Part shown: positions 45,399-54,538 of the stretch, piece by piece
How positions within the stretch are numbered: position 1 is the first letter of the stretch
How the letters are laid out: each line of letters opens with the position of its first letter
Assembly: GCF_014645555.1 (NCBI RefSeq)
Contig: NZ_BMLY01000005.1
Span: 186,001-250,000 of the forward strand
Direction: 5' to 3'
From: Silvimonas amylolytica
Lineage (GTDB): Bacteria; Pseudomonadota; Gammaproteobacteria; Burkholderiales; Chitinibacteraceae
DNA: 64,000 bases
Notes under the pieces: generated by a model
The model's input: only the letters and a program-made list of their open reading frames with translations
Told to the model about the DNA's origin: nothing
The model's database searches: none
Program-made: the position numbers and the translations under genes

Positions 45399-45879
45399 GA
45401 GTCGGATTCAGTTTCAGTGTTATGGGCGGTATAAGGGCAGGTTGGCATTGCACGTTGGGTGAGCCAGAGCAAAGGTATCACGCTGGCTGCTGGCTGGATA
45501 TGCACTTCTTGCCGGCAAGGGTACGTATTATTGCGTAGTGGTTTGTCTGACAGGCTGCACGGATATTGAAATGATGATGTTAGTGCAGGGGCAGACGAGC
45601 CGCAATTAACCTGCTTACCTTATTTGCCGCCACCGGCAAAACCAGCCAGTATTGTATCCAGATGCGTTTATCCCGCTATTTGCCTGACCCCGGCGCGAAT
45701 AAATCCGGCGCAAATAACTGGCGCGCGCAATGAGCGTTGCGGTAGGGTTCCAAAGGTGGTTAGATAATCTATCCTGACACCATTGGCAGGATGAGCTAAT
45801 GCGGGCCGGTACAAGGCCAGACAGGCTTGAATTGACAACATTTACACCGGTGGCGGTGCTGCCAGAAGAATCGAGGACG
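45399..45879. other. 481-bp intergenic region between envC and an ArsR-type regulator
   Basis: No gene is visible. It holds a near-perfect direct repeat, CCGGCGCGAATAA (45690-45702) and CCGGCGCAAATAA (45705-45717), and a near-palindrome GGTTAGAT-A-ATCTATCC (45758-45774), the latter 106 bp before the ArsR-family start and a candidate operator. Confidence 0.6.
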
Positions 45880-46191
45880 ATGGATAAAGCTAATTACCTG
45901 ATGACGGACGAGCATATTGATCAGGCATCGCGCGCCATGAAGGCGATGTCGCATCCGTTGCGCCTGAAGATTCTGTGTGTTCTTGGTGACGGCGAAGTCA
46001 GCGTTCAGGAAATTGTGGATCAGGTCGGGACGACCCAGTCGAATATTTCCCAGCATCTGGCGCTGATGCGTGAGAAAGGTGTGCTGCGTACCCGCAAGGA
46101 TGCCAATCGCGTGTATTACCGTGTGGGTGATATCCGCACGCTGGAAGTGATTGCCATGTTGCGCGATGTATTCTGCGGGTTCTCTGGCTGA
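45880..46191 (+). CDS. ArsR-family transcriptional regulator
   Basis: 103 residues of winged HTH: AMSHPLRLKILCVLGDGEVSVQEIVDQVGTTQSNISQHLALMREKGVLRTRKDANRVYYRV. The usual metal-binding CxC in helix alpha3 is absent (EVSVQEI); one Cys is near the end (VFCGFSG). It may therefore sense redox/sulfide or another signal rather than metal. ATG 45880 and ATG 45901 are both possible starts. A strong shared terminator follows. Confidence 0.85.
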   Translation: MDKANYLMTDEHIDQASRAMKAMSHPLRLKILCVLGDGEVSVQEIVDQVGTTQSNISQHLALMREKGVLRTRKDANRVYYRVGDIRTLEVIAMLRDVFCGFSG

Positions 46192-46205
46192 ATCTGAGAC
46201 CCCCG

Positions 46206-46248
46206 AAAAACGGCCGGGAGCGCGTTATGCGTACTCCCGGCCGTTTTT
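46206..46248. terminator. bidirectional terminator, 15-bp perfect stem
   Basis: AAAAACGGCCGGGAG (46206-46220), 13-nt loop, CTCCCGGCCGTTTTT (46234-46248). Serves the ArsR gene and the convergent dsbD-tlpA operon. Confidence 0.92.
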
Positions 46249-46266
46249 TATTGGGTGACTGTGCAG

Positions 46267-46770
46267 TCAGTTCTTTTTGCCCAGAAGCCCATCTAGTGTT
46301 TTTTTCATTTCGGCAGGTTTGACCTCGCCCAGATCTTTGGTGGTGATGTTGCCTTTTGTGTCGATCACCACCGTAAAGGGCAACGCACCCGCGTTGTTGC
46401 CCAGCCTGGTCATGAGTTCCAGCGCATCACCGCTCCCCAGCAAAATGGGGTAGGTCACCTTGTACTGTTTGGTGAACTGCGCCACGGGGCCAGGTTCATC
46501 AATAGCCACGCCAATAAATTGGACCTTGCCGTTATAGGTTTGCTGCAGTTTCACCAGGTCTGGCGTTTCCTGGCGGCACGGGCCGCACCAGGAGGCCCAG
46601 AAATTGATCACCAATGGCTGCTTGCCACTGTACTGCGAAAGCTTTTGTGGCTTGCCTTGCAGATCTTTGAGCGCGGTATCCAGTGGGGAGTCAGCCATGG
46701 CCAGCTGACTGCCCGCGAGGACGGTTAACGCCAGCACAGCGTGGCGCAGGAGACGGCCAGTTCGGATCAT
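46267..46770 (-). CDS. TlpA-like periplasmic thioredoxin
   Basis: 167 residues. Signal peptide ending LAMA-D, then a TlpA/ResA-type thioredoxin fold with WASWCGPC (C62, C65) and a cis-Pro in ALPFTVVID. Reduces periplasmic disulfides, as in cytochrome c maturation. Its ATG overlaps the dsbD stop (ATGA, 46767-46770), so DsbD is the probable electron donor. Confidence 0.9.
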   Translation of the reverse strand: MIRTGRLLRHAVLALTVLAGSQLAMADSPLDTALKDLQGKPQKLSQYSGKQPLVINFWASWCGPCRQETPDLVKLQQTYNGKVQFIGVAIDEPGPVAQFTKQYKVTYPILLGSGDALELMTRLGNNAGALPFTVVIDTKGNITTKDLGEVKPAEMKKTLDGLLGKKN

Positions 46771-48374
46771 TGCAGGGTGTTCCCTTGAACAAGTTGTTGC
46801 AGGATGCCAGCAAACTCTGCGGCGGAGGGATCACCCACCACGCGCCGTTTTTGCATTTGGCCATCGCGGTTGTAGAACAGCATGGCGGGCGGGCCATACA
46901 GACCAAAACGTTTGAGCAGCGCTGCATCATCCGGCGTATTGCGGGTGACATCTGCTTGCAGCAAGACATAGTTGGCCAGTTGCGCTTTGACCGCTGGATC
47001 AGGCAAAACGTTGCGATTGAATTCCAGGCATGACACACACCAGTCGGCATAGAAATCCAGCAGGACGGGTTTGCCATGCGCTGCAGCCACGGCGGCGTCA
47101 AGCTCAGCATTGGTGGTTACTTTCTGAAAACCCGCCGTCGCCGGTTTGTACCACAACGGGTGGCTAACCCACACTGCCGTGCCGAGCAAAATCACGCCGA
47201 ATACCCGCTTGACGTTGGTCATGGCCTTGCCAGACAAACGTGGCAGCACCGTTGCTCCAAACGCCCCAATCAACAAAAGCGGTACGCCAGTACCGAGGCC
47301 CAAGGCATAGAGCGCGCCACCCCCCAGTGCAAGATCGCCTGTTTTGGCCATATAGGCCAGTGCGCCAAACAGCGGGGGAGCCATGCAGGCGCCGACCAAC
47401 AAGGCAGACAGGATGCCCATGATGAAAACCGGCGCCAGCTTGCCGCCTGGCAAACGGTTGGCCAGATCATTCACGCGGCTCTGAAAGCCACCTGGCATTT
47501 GCAGTTCAAACAGACCAAACATGGATGCCGCCATCGCCACAAAAAACAGGGTGATGATGATGACGGTGAGCGACGATTGCAGTTGCACGGTGAGCAAGGT
47601 GCCCGTACTGGCCGCTGCAATGCCGACAATCGTATACGTGAAGGCAATGCCCTGGACGTAAACAAACGTCAGCCCGAACGCCTGCCAGCGGCTCTTGTTC
47701 TGGCCAATGACAATGCCGGACACGATCGGCAATAACGGGTACATACAGGCAGTCAGCGAAAGGCCGACGCCAGCCAGGAAAAACAGCCCGACCGTGGCGG
47801 CCAGGCTACTGCGAAAAAAACCGCTGGTTCCTCCATCACTACCCACATCGTTGTTGGTCAGCGATGTGTTAGCCGGCGCGGCACCAAACAGTTGCTTCAC
47901 ACCGTCCTGGCCCGGCTTGTCAGCGTGAGAGGCGTTATCTGCGGGGGGCGTCAGTTGCACTGTTTGCGGCGGGTAGCAGACGCCTGCATCGGCGCAGCCT
48001 TGCATGCGGACAGTCAGATGCGGTGTTTGCGGCCAGGGTTGGCTGCTGGTCAAGCGCACATCCACACTACGCGGGTAGATCTCGACCTTGCCAAAATTGG
48101 GGTCGTTGACCACATCGCCTTTGGGCAATGTCGGGCTGATTGGCTGTGCAGGCTGCGCGGCGAAGCTGATGCGATCCTTGTACAGGTGATAGCCCGGGGC
48201 GATGGTGAAGTGGACGTTGAGCGTACTGGCATCCACAGTTTCGACGGAAGCCTTGAAGGCTTCGTTGGGGGGCAACAGGTCTTTTTCATCGACCGCCAGT
48301 GCGCTTTGTGCCGTAACAAGACACCACAGGGCCACGCAGGCTGTCATGAAAGATCGGGCAAACAGGTGCCGCAC
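46767..48374 (-). CDS. dsbD: thiol:disulfide interchange protein DsbD
   Basis: 535 residues. Signal peptide, N-terminal alpha domain (CADAGVCYPP pair), eight transmembrane helices with the two membrane Cys (LTACMYPLLP, GACMAPPLFG), and a C-terminal thioredoxin-like domain with DWCVSC. Carries reducing power from cytosolic thioredoxin to the periplasm. GTG 48374 is chosen: GGAGAAG is 6 nt upstream and the cutA stop is one base before it. An internal ATG at 48347 is an alternative. Confidence 0.93.
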   Translation of the reverse strand: MRHLFARSFMTACVALWCLVTAQSALAVDEKDLLPPNEAFKASVETVDASTLNVHFTIAPGYHLYKDRISFAAQPAQPISPTLPKGDVVNDPNFGKVEIYPRSVDVRLTSSQPWPQTPHLTVRMQGCADAGVCYPPQTVQLTPPADNASHADKPGQDGVKQLFGAAPANTSLTNNDVGSDGGTSGFFRSSLAATVGLFFLAGVGLSLTACMYPLLPIVSGIVIGQNKSRWQAFGLTFVYVQGIAFTYTIVGIAAASTGTLLTVQLQSSLTVIIITLFFVAMAASMFGLFELQMPGGFQSRVNDLANRLPGGKLAPVFIMGILSALLVGACMAPPLFGALAYMAKTGDLALGGGALYALGLGTGVPLLLIGAFGATVLPRLSGKAMTNVKRVFGVILLGTAVWVSHPLWYKPATAGFQKVTTNAELDAAVAAAHGKPVLLDFYADWCVSCLEFNRNVLPDPAVKAQLANYVLLQADVTRNTPDDAALLKRFGLYGPPAMLFYNRDGQMQKRRVVGDPSAAEFAGILQQLVQGNTLQ

Positions 48375-48375
48375 G

Positions 48376-48726
48376 TTACTTCTCCAGAGTTTCGCTAACC
48401 AGCCAGTCCAGATAGGGCTGGAAAACGGATTGCGCCGGCAAGGCGATGATCTCGGGCACGTCGTACGGATGGTGTTCTGCAAGCCAGGCTTGCAAGGCCG
48501 TATAACGTTCGCCGGTTGTTTTTATCAAAAGCGGAACTTCTGCCGCTGTTTCGATTCTTCCTTTCCAGCGGTAGACTGACTGGATTTGCGGCAACAGGTT
48601 CACACATGCTGCCAGTCGTGCCTCAATCAACCCGTGCGCCAAAGTCATTGCGACAGCCGCGTCCGGGCAGTTGCACAGCACGACCACCGCTTCATTCTCA
48701 TAACGGTTTGTTTCCGGATTAACCAA
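48376..48726 (-). CDS. cutA: CutA-family divalent-cation tolerance protein
   Basis: 116 residues: AVVVLCNCPDAAVAMTLAHGLIEARLAACVNLLP and SVYRWKGRIETAAEVPLLIKTT, the trimeric ferredoxin-like CutA fold. Linked to copper tolerance in E. coli, with DsbD in the same locus. TTG 48726 has AGGA 9 nt upstream and gives the family length; a GTG at codon 14 is possible. Its start codon overlaps the divergent fxsA ATG. Confidence 0.88.
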   Translation of the reverse strand: MVNPETNRYENEAVVVLCNCPDAAVAMTLAHGLIEARLAACVNLLPQIQSVYRWKGRIETAAEVPLLIKTTGERYTALQAWLAEHHPYDVPEIIALPAQSVFQPYLDWLVSETLEK

Positions 48727-49142
48727 TGCCTTTTATCCTGCTCGCGGCACTGGCCTGGCCAGTGCTCGAAATCATTGCAATGATCATGTTTGCCAAAGCG
48801 TTTGGCGCTGGCTTGCTCATTGCCTGGTTGTTGATCGCCGCCATCGTGGGCGGTTTGATGCTGCGCCATCACAAACTGGCGGTGGCCATGTCTTTGTTCA
48901 ACGACGTTCGCCAGGGACGGGTGACCACTGCGTCACTGTTCTGGGTGGCCCGATATTATATTTCTGCTGTTTTGCTGGTGCTACCAGGGTTGATCGGCGA
49001 TGTCGTCGCTCTGATCATGTTGCTCCCCTGGGGCAATAAAACGCCGTTGGGTACCGGCCCGGTTGACGACGGGGTGATCGAAGGCGATTTTCGCCGTATT
49101 GACCCGCGCCCGGACCCCAACCGCCGGATTGATCACCAGTAA
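48726..49142 (+). CDS. fxsA: FxsA-family membrane protein
   Basis: 138 residues with three hydrophobic segments (about 5-22, 26-45, 74-98) and the FxsA pattern LLLVPILEI-like start (ILLAALAWPVLEI). E. coli FxsA overproduction relieves F-exclusion of phage T7; its normal role is unknown. ATG 48726 overlaps the TTG of divergent cutA. Confidence 0.85.
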   Translation: MPFILLAALAWPVLEIIAMIMFAKAFGAGLLIAWLLIAAIVGGLMLRHHKLAVAMSLFNDVRQGRVTTASLFWVARYYISAVLLVLPGLIGDVVALIMLLPWGNKTPLGTGPVDDGVIEGDFRRIDPRPDPNRRIDHQ

Positions 49143-49172
49143 CCGAACCGTCCAGGCCTCCTGGAGGACATG

Positions 49173-49201
49173 AAAAAAGGCCGCAATGCGCGGCCTTTTT
49201 T
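49173..49201. terminator. bidirectional terminator between fxsA and yggT
   Basis: AAAAAAGGCCGC (49173-49184), loop AATGC, GCGGCCTTTTTT (49190-49201). Confidence 0.9.
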
Positions 49202-49220
49202 CATGTCCCGGTCAGCCCGG

Positions 49221-49808
49221 TCAGGTTGCGATACGCACGTTTTGCAGGATATACGGTTCCAGCGACGCCACCACCACGCTCAGCAACAACTGGATGATCA
49301 GGATGAGTATCCATGGGGTGATATCGATCCCTCCCACTGTGGGGATCATGCGGCGCAAAGGCCGCAGGAAGGGGCCGGTGATGCCTTCCAGCACGGGCAT
49401 CATCGGGTTATAGGGCGAAATCCAGGACATCAACGCCTGGCCGATGGTGGCCGCAAACAAGAGGTACAGCGACATCTTGAAGAGCTCTAGTACGGCGGCC
49501 AGCATGAGCGCGATGATGGAGAGTGGTGACCCGAAAATAAATGGCCACGGCGTGATAGCCAGTAAAATCAGGTGCATCAAAAACGCGCAAGCCCACGCCA
49601 GCAACAGGCTGGCCGTGTCCAGATTGCGTACCGGCGGCACCACGCGACGCACCGGCAGCACAATCCAGTTGGTCAGGGCCAGCACAAACTGGCCGACCGG
49701 ATGCTTGAACGAGACACGGCTGGCCTGCAGGTAAAAGCGGGTTAGCAGCACCAGAATGAAGAACTCGGCGATATTGCGGATGAGGAAGTCGAGCGCGTTC
49801 GCAAACAT
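49221..49808 (-). CDS. yggT: YggT-family membrane protein
   Basis: 195 residues with two YggT repeats, each with a hydrophobic helix pair and the ISPYNPM / LRPLRRMIPTVGGIDITPWILI signature. GGAGGCGAGG precedes ATG 49808. The yggS-proC-yggT order is conserved in proteobacteria; role possibly in osmotic or membrane homeostasis. Confidence 0.92.
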   Translation of the reverse strand: MFANALDFLIRNIAEFFILVLLTRFYLQASRVSFKHPVGQFVLALTNWIVLPVRRVVPPVRNLDTASLLLAWACAFLMHLILLAITPWPFIFGSPLSIIALMLAAVLELFKMSLYLLFAATIGQALMSWISPYNPMMPVLEGITGPFLRPLRRMIPTVGGIDITPWILILIIQLLLSVVVASLEPYILQNVRIAT

Positions 49809-49822
49809 GTCCTCGCCTCCGT

Positions 49823-50641
49823 TCAGACTTCAGTGTCCCGGCCCAGCTCATCACCCAACTCACGAGAGCGGGCGGCGGCGGCCTGGGTTGCGGCAATGAT
49901 GGTGGCGCGGACCTGGCTGTTGTCCATGGCGTTGATGGCGCGTTCGGTCGTACCGCCCTTCGACGTCACCTTGATGCGCAATGTGGCGGCATCGTCGTCG
50001 CTTTGTGCTGCCAGTTTCATGGCACCCGCAACGGTTTCATAAGCCAGTTCACGGGCGATGTCCGGCGCGAACCCTTGCGCGCGTGCGGCGGCCTGCAAAG
50101 ACTCGATAAAATAGAACACGTAAGCCGGGCCGCTGCCAGAAATGGCGGTAATGCCGTCCATCTCGCTTTCTTCTTTTAGCCAGACCACCTTGCCGATGGA
50201 CGCCAGGATGCGATCGACGGCCGCCCGGTCTTCGGCCGACACACCTTGCGCCGCATACACACCTGAAATGCCGGCTTGCACCAGCGCCGGGGTATTGGGC
50301 ATCACCCGGACAACGCGACCATAACCACCCAGCCAGCGCGACAGGGTCTCCACGCGTACACCAGCGGCAATGGACAAGGCCAGCGCGCCGTTCAACTGCG
50401 GTGCAAGGGCTTGTGCCACCTGGCGCAATTGTTGCGGCTTGACCGCAAAGATCACCACATCGCTGGCTGGCAGGGCGCCATCTGGCGCGCCGCTGGTGAG
50501 GCCGTATTCGCGGCTCAACTGGGCGCGGCGGCTTTCATCTGGCTCGACCACATAAAGGTCGCTAGCGGAAAAACCCTGGCTGATCAGGCCGCCAATCATG
50601 GCGCCTGCCATGTTGCCGCCGCCGATAAAGGTAATCTTCAT
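49823..50641 (-). CDS. proC: pyrroline-5-carboxylate reductase
   Basis: 272 residues. Rossmann motif GGGNMAGAMIGGL (6-18) and the ProC signature ISGSGPAYVFYFIESL, with KVTSKGGTTERAI near the C-terminus. Last step of proline synthesis, NAD(P)H-dependent. Between yggS and yggT. Confidence 0.95.
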   Translation of the reverse strand: MKITFIGGGNMAGAMIGGLISQGFSASDLYVVEPDESRRAQLSREYGLTSGAPDGALPASDVVIFAVKPQQLRQVAQALAPQLNGALALSIAAGVRVETLSRWLGGYGRVVRVMPNTPALVQAGISGVYAAQGVSAEDRAAVDRILASIGKVVWLKEESEMDGITAISGSGPAYVFYFIESLQAAARAQGFAPDIARELAYETVAGAMKLAAQSDDDAATLRIKVTSKGGTTERAINAMDNSQVRATIIAATQAAAARSRELGDELGRDTEV

Positions 50642-50725
50642 GTGTCTGGATGTCCCGTTGACTGTATTTATCTGATGTTCGTCGCTACCGGTTTTGTTGC
50701 CTGCCGGCCACGCAGTCGCAAGCGA

Positions 50726-51430
50726 TTATGCCGTGGTTTTGGCCGGGCGGGCGCCAAATAATGCAGTTCCAATCCGTACCAGCGTGGCACCGTGCGCCAC
50801 GGCTTGTTCAAGATCGGCGGACATGCCCATGGAGAGGGTGTCCAATGCCAGACCCTGAGTGTTCAGCGTGGCCAGCAAGTCTTGCATCTGACTAAATTGC
50901 CGGCCCAGTTCAGCGGCGTCCTGCGTCGGCTCTGGAATGCACATCAATCCGCGCAATTGAATGCCCGGCAACGCAGCCACTGCGTGCGCCAGCGCTGGCG
51001 CCTGGGCTGCGGTGACACCCGACTTGCTCTCTTCGCCGGAAACGTTGATCTGGATACAGACATTGAGTGCCGGCATTTCGTTCGATCGTTGCTGCGAGAG
51101 CCTTTCTGCAATCAACAAACGGTCGATGGCATGGACCCAATGCGCTCGTTCGGCCACAACGCGGGTCTTGTTACGTTGCAAGGGGCCGATGAAATGCCAT
51201 TCAAGATCGGCAAGGTCTGCCAGTTGGTCGACCTTGCCGGTAAATTCCTGGACATAGTTTTCACCGAAAGCGCGTTGTCCCGCAGCATGAAACAAACGGA
51301 TATCTTCGGCTGGAAACGTTTTGCTGACTGCAAGCAGCATCACGCTGCCTGGCGTGCGCCCGCATTGCCGGGCGGCAGCATCAATACGCTGGTGGATGGC
51401 CGCGAGGGCCTGAGGGGCGTGATCGGTCAT
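50726..51430 (-). CDS. yggS: YggS/PLPBP pyridoxal-phosphate homeostasis protein
   Basis: 234-residue alanine-racemase-like barrel with the PLP lysine K37 (LLAVSKTFP) and GENYVQEF, WHFIGPLQRNK, GMSADLEQAV motifs. Buffers PLP in the cytosol; not a racemase. 84 bp upstream of proC in the same direction. Confidence 0.94.
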   Translation of the reverse strand: MTDHAPQALAAIHQRIDAAARQCGRTPGSVMLLAVSKTFPAEDIRLFHAAGQRAFGENYVQEFTGKVDQLADLADLEWHFIGPLQRNKTRVVAERAHWVHAIDRLLIAERLSQQRSNEMPALNVCIQINVSGEESKSGVTAAQAPALAHAVAALPGIQLRGLMCIPEPTQDAAELGRQFSQMQDLLATLNTQGLALDTLSMGMSADLEQAVAHGATLVRIGTALFGARPAKTTA

Positions 51431-51519
51431 GGGCTCGCACTGAAAAAGCCATGGCGTAATAGCGGCGTCGGGCCGCTTTACGTGGGCCGCAACAGTGCTG
51501 CCCGTTGCGCATTATAAAT

Positions 51520-51750
51520 TCATTTGCGACGGGTAGACTGGCGCAAACCGTTATCCGGGCGGGGACGAACGGGAATGAGAGCCAGTTCTTCCTCGCGGTC
51601 AGACCGCGCTACAGCGGCAACCACCAACAGACAAAAACCGATGGCAATCGCCGCAGCGGTCAACATCTGGCCTTGTTCCCAGGAGTGCAGCCCCAGAAAC
51701 CCGGCAATGGCGATGACCACATCCAGTAAACCCGAAATCAGATCGTTCAC
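51520..51750 (-). CDS. small membrane protein, hypothetical
   Basis: 76 residues from GTG 51750 (AAGGA 9 nt upstream). Two hydrophobic stretches (about 5-20 and 29-47) followed by a charged Arg/Pro tail. The family is unknown to me. Minus strand, upstream of yggS and 364 bp from pilT. Confidence 0.6.
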   Translation of the reverse strand: MNDLISGLLDVVIAIAGFLGLHSWEQGQMLTAAAIAIGFCLLVVAAVARSDREEELALIPVRPRPDNGLRQSTRRK

Positions 51751-52114
51751 AATGGTAAGTCCTTCTCGATATGCCGAATGCTGGCAGGATGCGCCAAGGG
51801 TATTGGCTGACTGCAACACGGCGGCTGTCCGGTCTTGTGGACCGCAAGTCGGAACAAGGCGCCTGGCACTTTTTCCGTTTGTAAGCGCACCTTCACGCCT
51901 TGTCGGACAACACTATGAACTGTCAGAGAGTGCAAGTAGATAGTTGTCTTTTGGATACGTCGCTGGCGCGCGCTGGTTACGTCCTATTTCACCGCAGTTA
52001 GAATCGACCGCGATATGCAATAGTTGTCATGCATACTGCTGTCATTTGCCCTTGTCATGTTCCGCTCGTGGTGCGTCAGGCCCGCGGGGGAAACCACCGG
52101 AGTCTTGCGCCCTC
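51751..52114. other. 364-bp region upstream of pilT
   Basis: No gene visible. ATAGTTGTC occurs at 51940-51948 and 52018-52026, and TATGCA/TGCATA (52013-52018, 52029-52034) form an inverted repeat around the second copy, possibly promoter/operator of pilT. Confidence 0.35.
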
Positions 52115-53158
52115 ATGGAAATCTCTGAACTGCTCGCGTTTGCCGTCAAAAACAAGGCGTCCGACTTGCACCTCTCCAGCGGCCTGCCGCCCATGATCCG
52201 GGTGCACGGCGATGTGCGCCGTATCAACCTGCCGCCGCTTGAACACAAAGACGTGCACGACATGGTGTATGACATCATGAATGACGGGCAGCGCAAGGTG
52301 TACGAAGATACCCTCGAGTGCGACTTCTCGTTTGAAATCCCCAACCTGGCGCGTTTCCGGGTCAACGCCTTTGTGCAGAACCGCGGCGCGGGTGCGGTAT
52401 TCCGGACCATTCCGTCTAAAGTGCTGACCCTGGAAGAACTGAATGCGCCGCGCGTGTTCCGTGAAATTGCGGAGAACCCGCGTGGTCTGGTACTGGTGAC
52501 TGGTCCGACCGGTTCGGGCAAGTCGACCACGCTGGCGGCGATGGTGAACTACATCAACGAAAACGAGTACGGCCACATCCTGACAGTGGAAGACCCGATC
52601 GAATTTGTGCACTCCTCCAAAAAGTGCCTGATCAACCAGCGGGAAGTCGGCCCGCATACATTGTCGTTTTCCAACGCCCTGCGTTCGGCCCTGCGGGAAG
52701 ATCCGGATGTGGTGCTGGTGGGTGAATTGCGTGACCTTGAAACAATTCGTCTGGCACTGACCGCGGCTGAAACCGGTCACTTGGTGTTTGGTACCTTGCA
52801 CACCAGTTCTGCAGCCAAAACGATTGACCGGGTGGTCGACGTGTTCCCGGCCGCAGAAAAGGAAATGGTCCGTGCCATGTTGTCTGAATCGCTGCGTGCG
52901 GTGATCTCGCAAACCCTGCTCAAGACCAAGGACGGCGCAGGCCGTGTGGCCGCGCATGAAATCATGATCGGCATCCCGGCGATTCGTAACTTGATCCGTG
53001 AAAACAAGGTGGCGCAGATGTACTCGTCCATCCAGACGGGTTCGCAATTCGGCATGCAGACCCTGGACCAGAACCTGCAAAACCTGGTTCAGCGCAATAT
53101 CGTTTCGGTAGCCGAAGCCCGTGGCAAGGCAGCGATTCCGGATAACTTCAAGGGTTAA
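52115..53158 (+). CDS. pilT: type IV pilus retraction ATPase PilT
   Basis: 347 residues. PAS-like N-terminal domain, Walker A GPTGSGKST (130-138), Asp box, Walker B, His box and the C-terminal AIRNLIRE signature typical of PilT. Retracts type IV pili. GGAG is 12 nt upstream of ATG 52115; a longer in-frame extension is rejected because PilT begins MEISELL. First of the pilT-pilU-fimV run. Confidence 0.97.
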   Translation: MEISELLAFAVKNKASDLHLSSGLPPMIRVHGDVRRINLPPLEHKDVHDMVYDIMNDGQRKVYEDTLECDFSFEIPNLARFRVNAFVQNRGAGAVFRTIPSKVLTLEELNAPRVFREIAENPRGLVLVTGPTGSGKSTTLAAMVNYINENEYGHILTVEDPIEFVHSSKKCLINQREVGPHTLSFSNALRSALREDPDVVLVGELRDLETIRLALTAAETGHLVFGTLHTSSAAKTIDRVVDVFPAAEKEMVRAMLSESLRAVISQTLLKTKDGAGRVAAHEIMIGIPAIRNLIRENKVAQMYSSIQTGSQFGMQTLDQNLQNLVQRNIVSVAEARGKAAIPDNFKG

Positions 53159-53169
53159 TCCGCATCGCG

Positions 53170-53190
53170 TTGCCAGGCTGGGCCTGGCAA
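53170..53190 (+). terminator. hairpin after pilT, weak terminator
   Basis: TTGCCAGGC, loop TGG, GCCTGGCAA. Strong 9-bp stem but followed by GATTGTCAG, so at best a partial terminator. Confidence 0.4.
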
Positions 53191-53360
53191 GATTGTCAGT
53201 ATCGCTCGTTAAGGCGGCCTGAATAGCAAATAGTCATGGCGAAACCCCGTTGCGGGCAGCTATTCAATAATCAGGCTATAGATATTTGATTGAAGGATGG
53301 AGCCAGCGTTGCCAGCTACGCTACGCAGTTTCATCCGACCATTGAAAGAATTCAGGAATC

Positions 53361-54497
53361 ATGGAAAAAGAACAGGCAGCCAAGTTTATGCAAGACCTTT
53401 TGCGCCATATGCGCGCCAAAGGGGCATCGGACTTGTTTATTACCGCAGATTTTCCGCCCGCAATGAAGGTGGATGGACGGGTGACGCCGGTATCGGCCCA
53501 GGCACTGACTTCGCAACACACCAAAGAACTGGCCCGCGCGATCATGAATGATCGTCAGGCTGAAGAATTTGAAGCCACACGTGAATGTAATTTTGCGATC
53601 AGCCCGGGTACCCTGGGCCGATATCGTGTCAATGCATTCATGCAGCAAGGTCGCGTCGGGATGGTATTGCGGACCATCAATTCGCAAATCCCGAAACTGG
53701 AAGATCTGGGCTTGCCGCCGGTATTGCACGATATTGCAATGACCAAACGTGGGCTGGTGATTTTTGTAGGCGGTACGGGTTCAGGTAAATCGACCTCGCT
53801 GGCGGCCATGATTGGCGAGCGCAATGAAAAGGCGTACGACCACATCATTACGATCGAGGACCCGATTGAGTACGTGCACGAGCACAGAAACAGCATCGTG
53901 ACCCAGCGTGAAGTCGGCGTGGATACGGACTCCTGGGGGGCTGCGCTGAAAAATACGCTGCGTCAGGCGCCAGACGTCATCCTGATTGGTGAGATCCGCG
54001 ATCGCGATACCATGGATTACGCCATTGCCTTTGCCGAAACCGGCCACCTTTGCATGGCAACACTGCACGCCAACTCATCGAATCAGGCGCTGGACCGGAT
54101 TATCAACTTCTTCCCGGAAGAACGCCGCTCGCAATTGCTGATGGATTTGTCTTTGAACCTGAAAGCCTTTGTTTCACAACGGCTTGTTCCGCATCGCTCG
54201 GGCCAGGGTCGGGTTGCGGCAGTTGAGGTTATGCTTAATTCACCGCTGATTTCGGAACTGATTTTCAAGGGCGAAGTCCACGAGATCAAAGAAATCATGA
54301 AAAAGTCGCGTGAATTGGGTATGCAGACTTTTGACCAGTCTTTGTTTGATTTGTATGAAGCGGGTCTGATCAGCTATGAAGACGCGCTGCGTAATGCCGA
54401 TTCAGTGAACGATTTGCGGTTGCATATCAAGTTGCAGGGCGCAGAAGCCAAACATAAAGATGTGCTTTCCGGAATCGATCACCTGGATATCGTATAA
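53361..54497 (+). CDS. pilU: PilT-dependent retraction ATPase PilU
   Basis: 378 residues, PilT paralogue with Walker A GGTGSGKST (137-145), GEIRDRDTM Walker B region and a longer C-terminus. It lacks the AIRNLIRE motif (reads SPLISELIFKGEVHEI), as expected for PilU, which increases retraction force with PilT. Confidence 0.94.
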   Translation: MEKEQAAKFMQDLLRHMRAKGASDLFITADFPPAMKVDGRVTPVSAQALTSQHTKELARAIMNDRQAEEFEATRECNFAISPGTLGRYRVNAFMQQGRVGMVLRTINSQIPKLEDLGLPPVLHDIAMTKRGLVIFVGGTGSGKSTSLAAMIGERNEKAYDHIITIEDPIEYVHEHRNSIVTQREVGVDTDSWGAALKNTLRQAPDVILIGEIRDRDTMDYAIAFAETGHLCMATLHANSSNQALDRIINFFPEERRSQLLMDLSLNLKAFVSQRLVPHRSGQGRVAAVEVMLNSPLISELIFKGEVHEIKEIMKKSRELGMQTFDQSLFDLYEAGLISYEDALRNADSVNDLRLHIKLQGAEAKHKDVLSGIDHLDIV

Positions 54498-54538
54498 CAT
54501 ATGCCACTTGTTGACTGAAATCGACCGCTGATCTACGG

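Noticed and set aside
45399-45879. Possible tRNA or small RNA gene in the long gap
   Set aside because: No cloverleaf, CCA end or terminator was seen on either strand; only short repeats were found.
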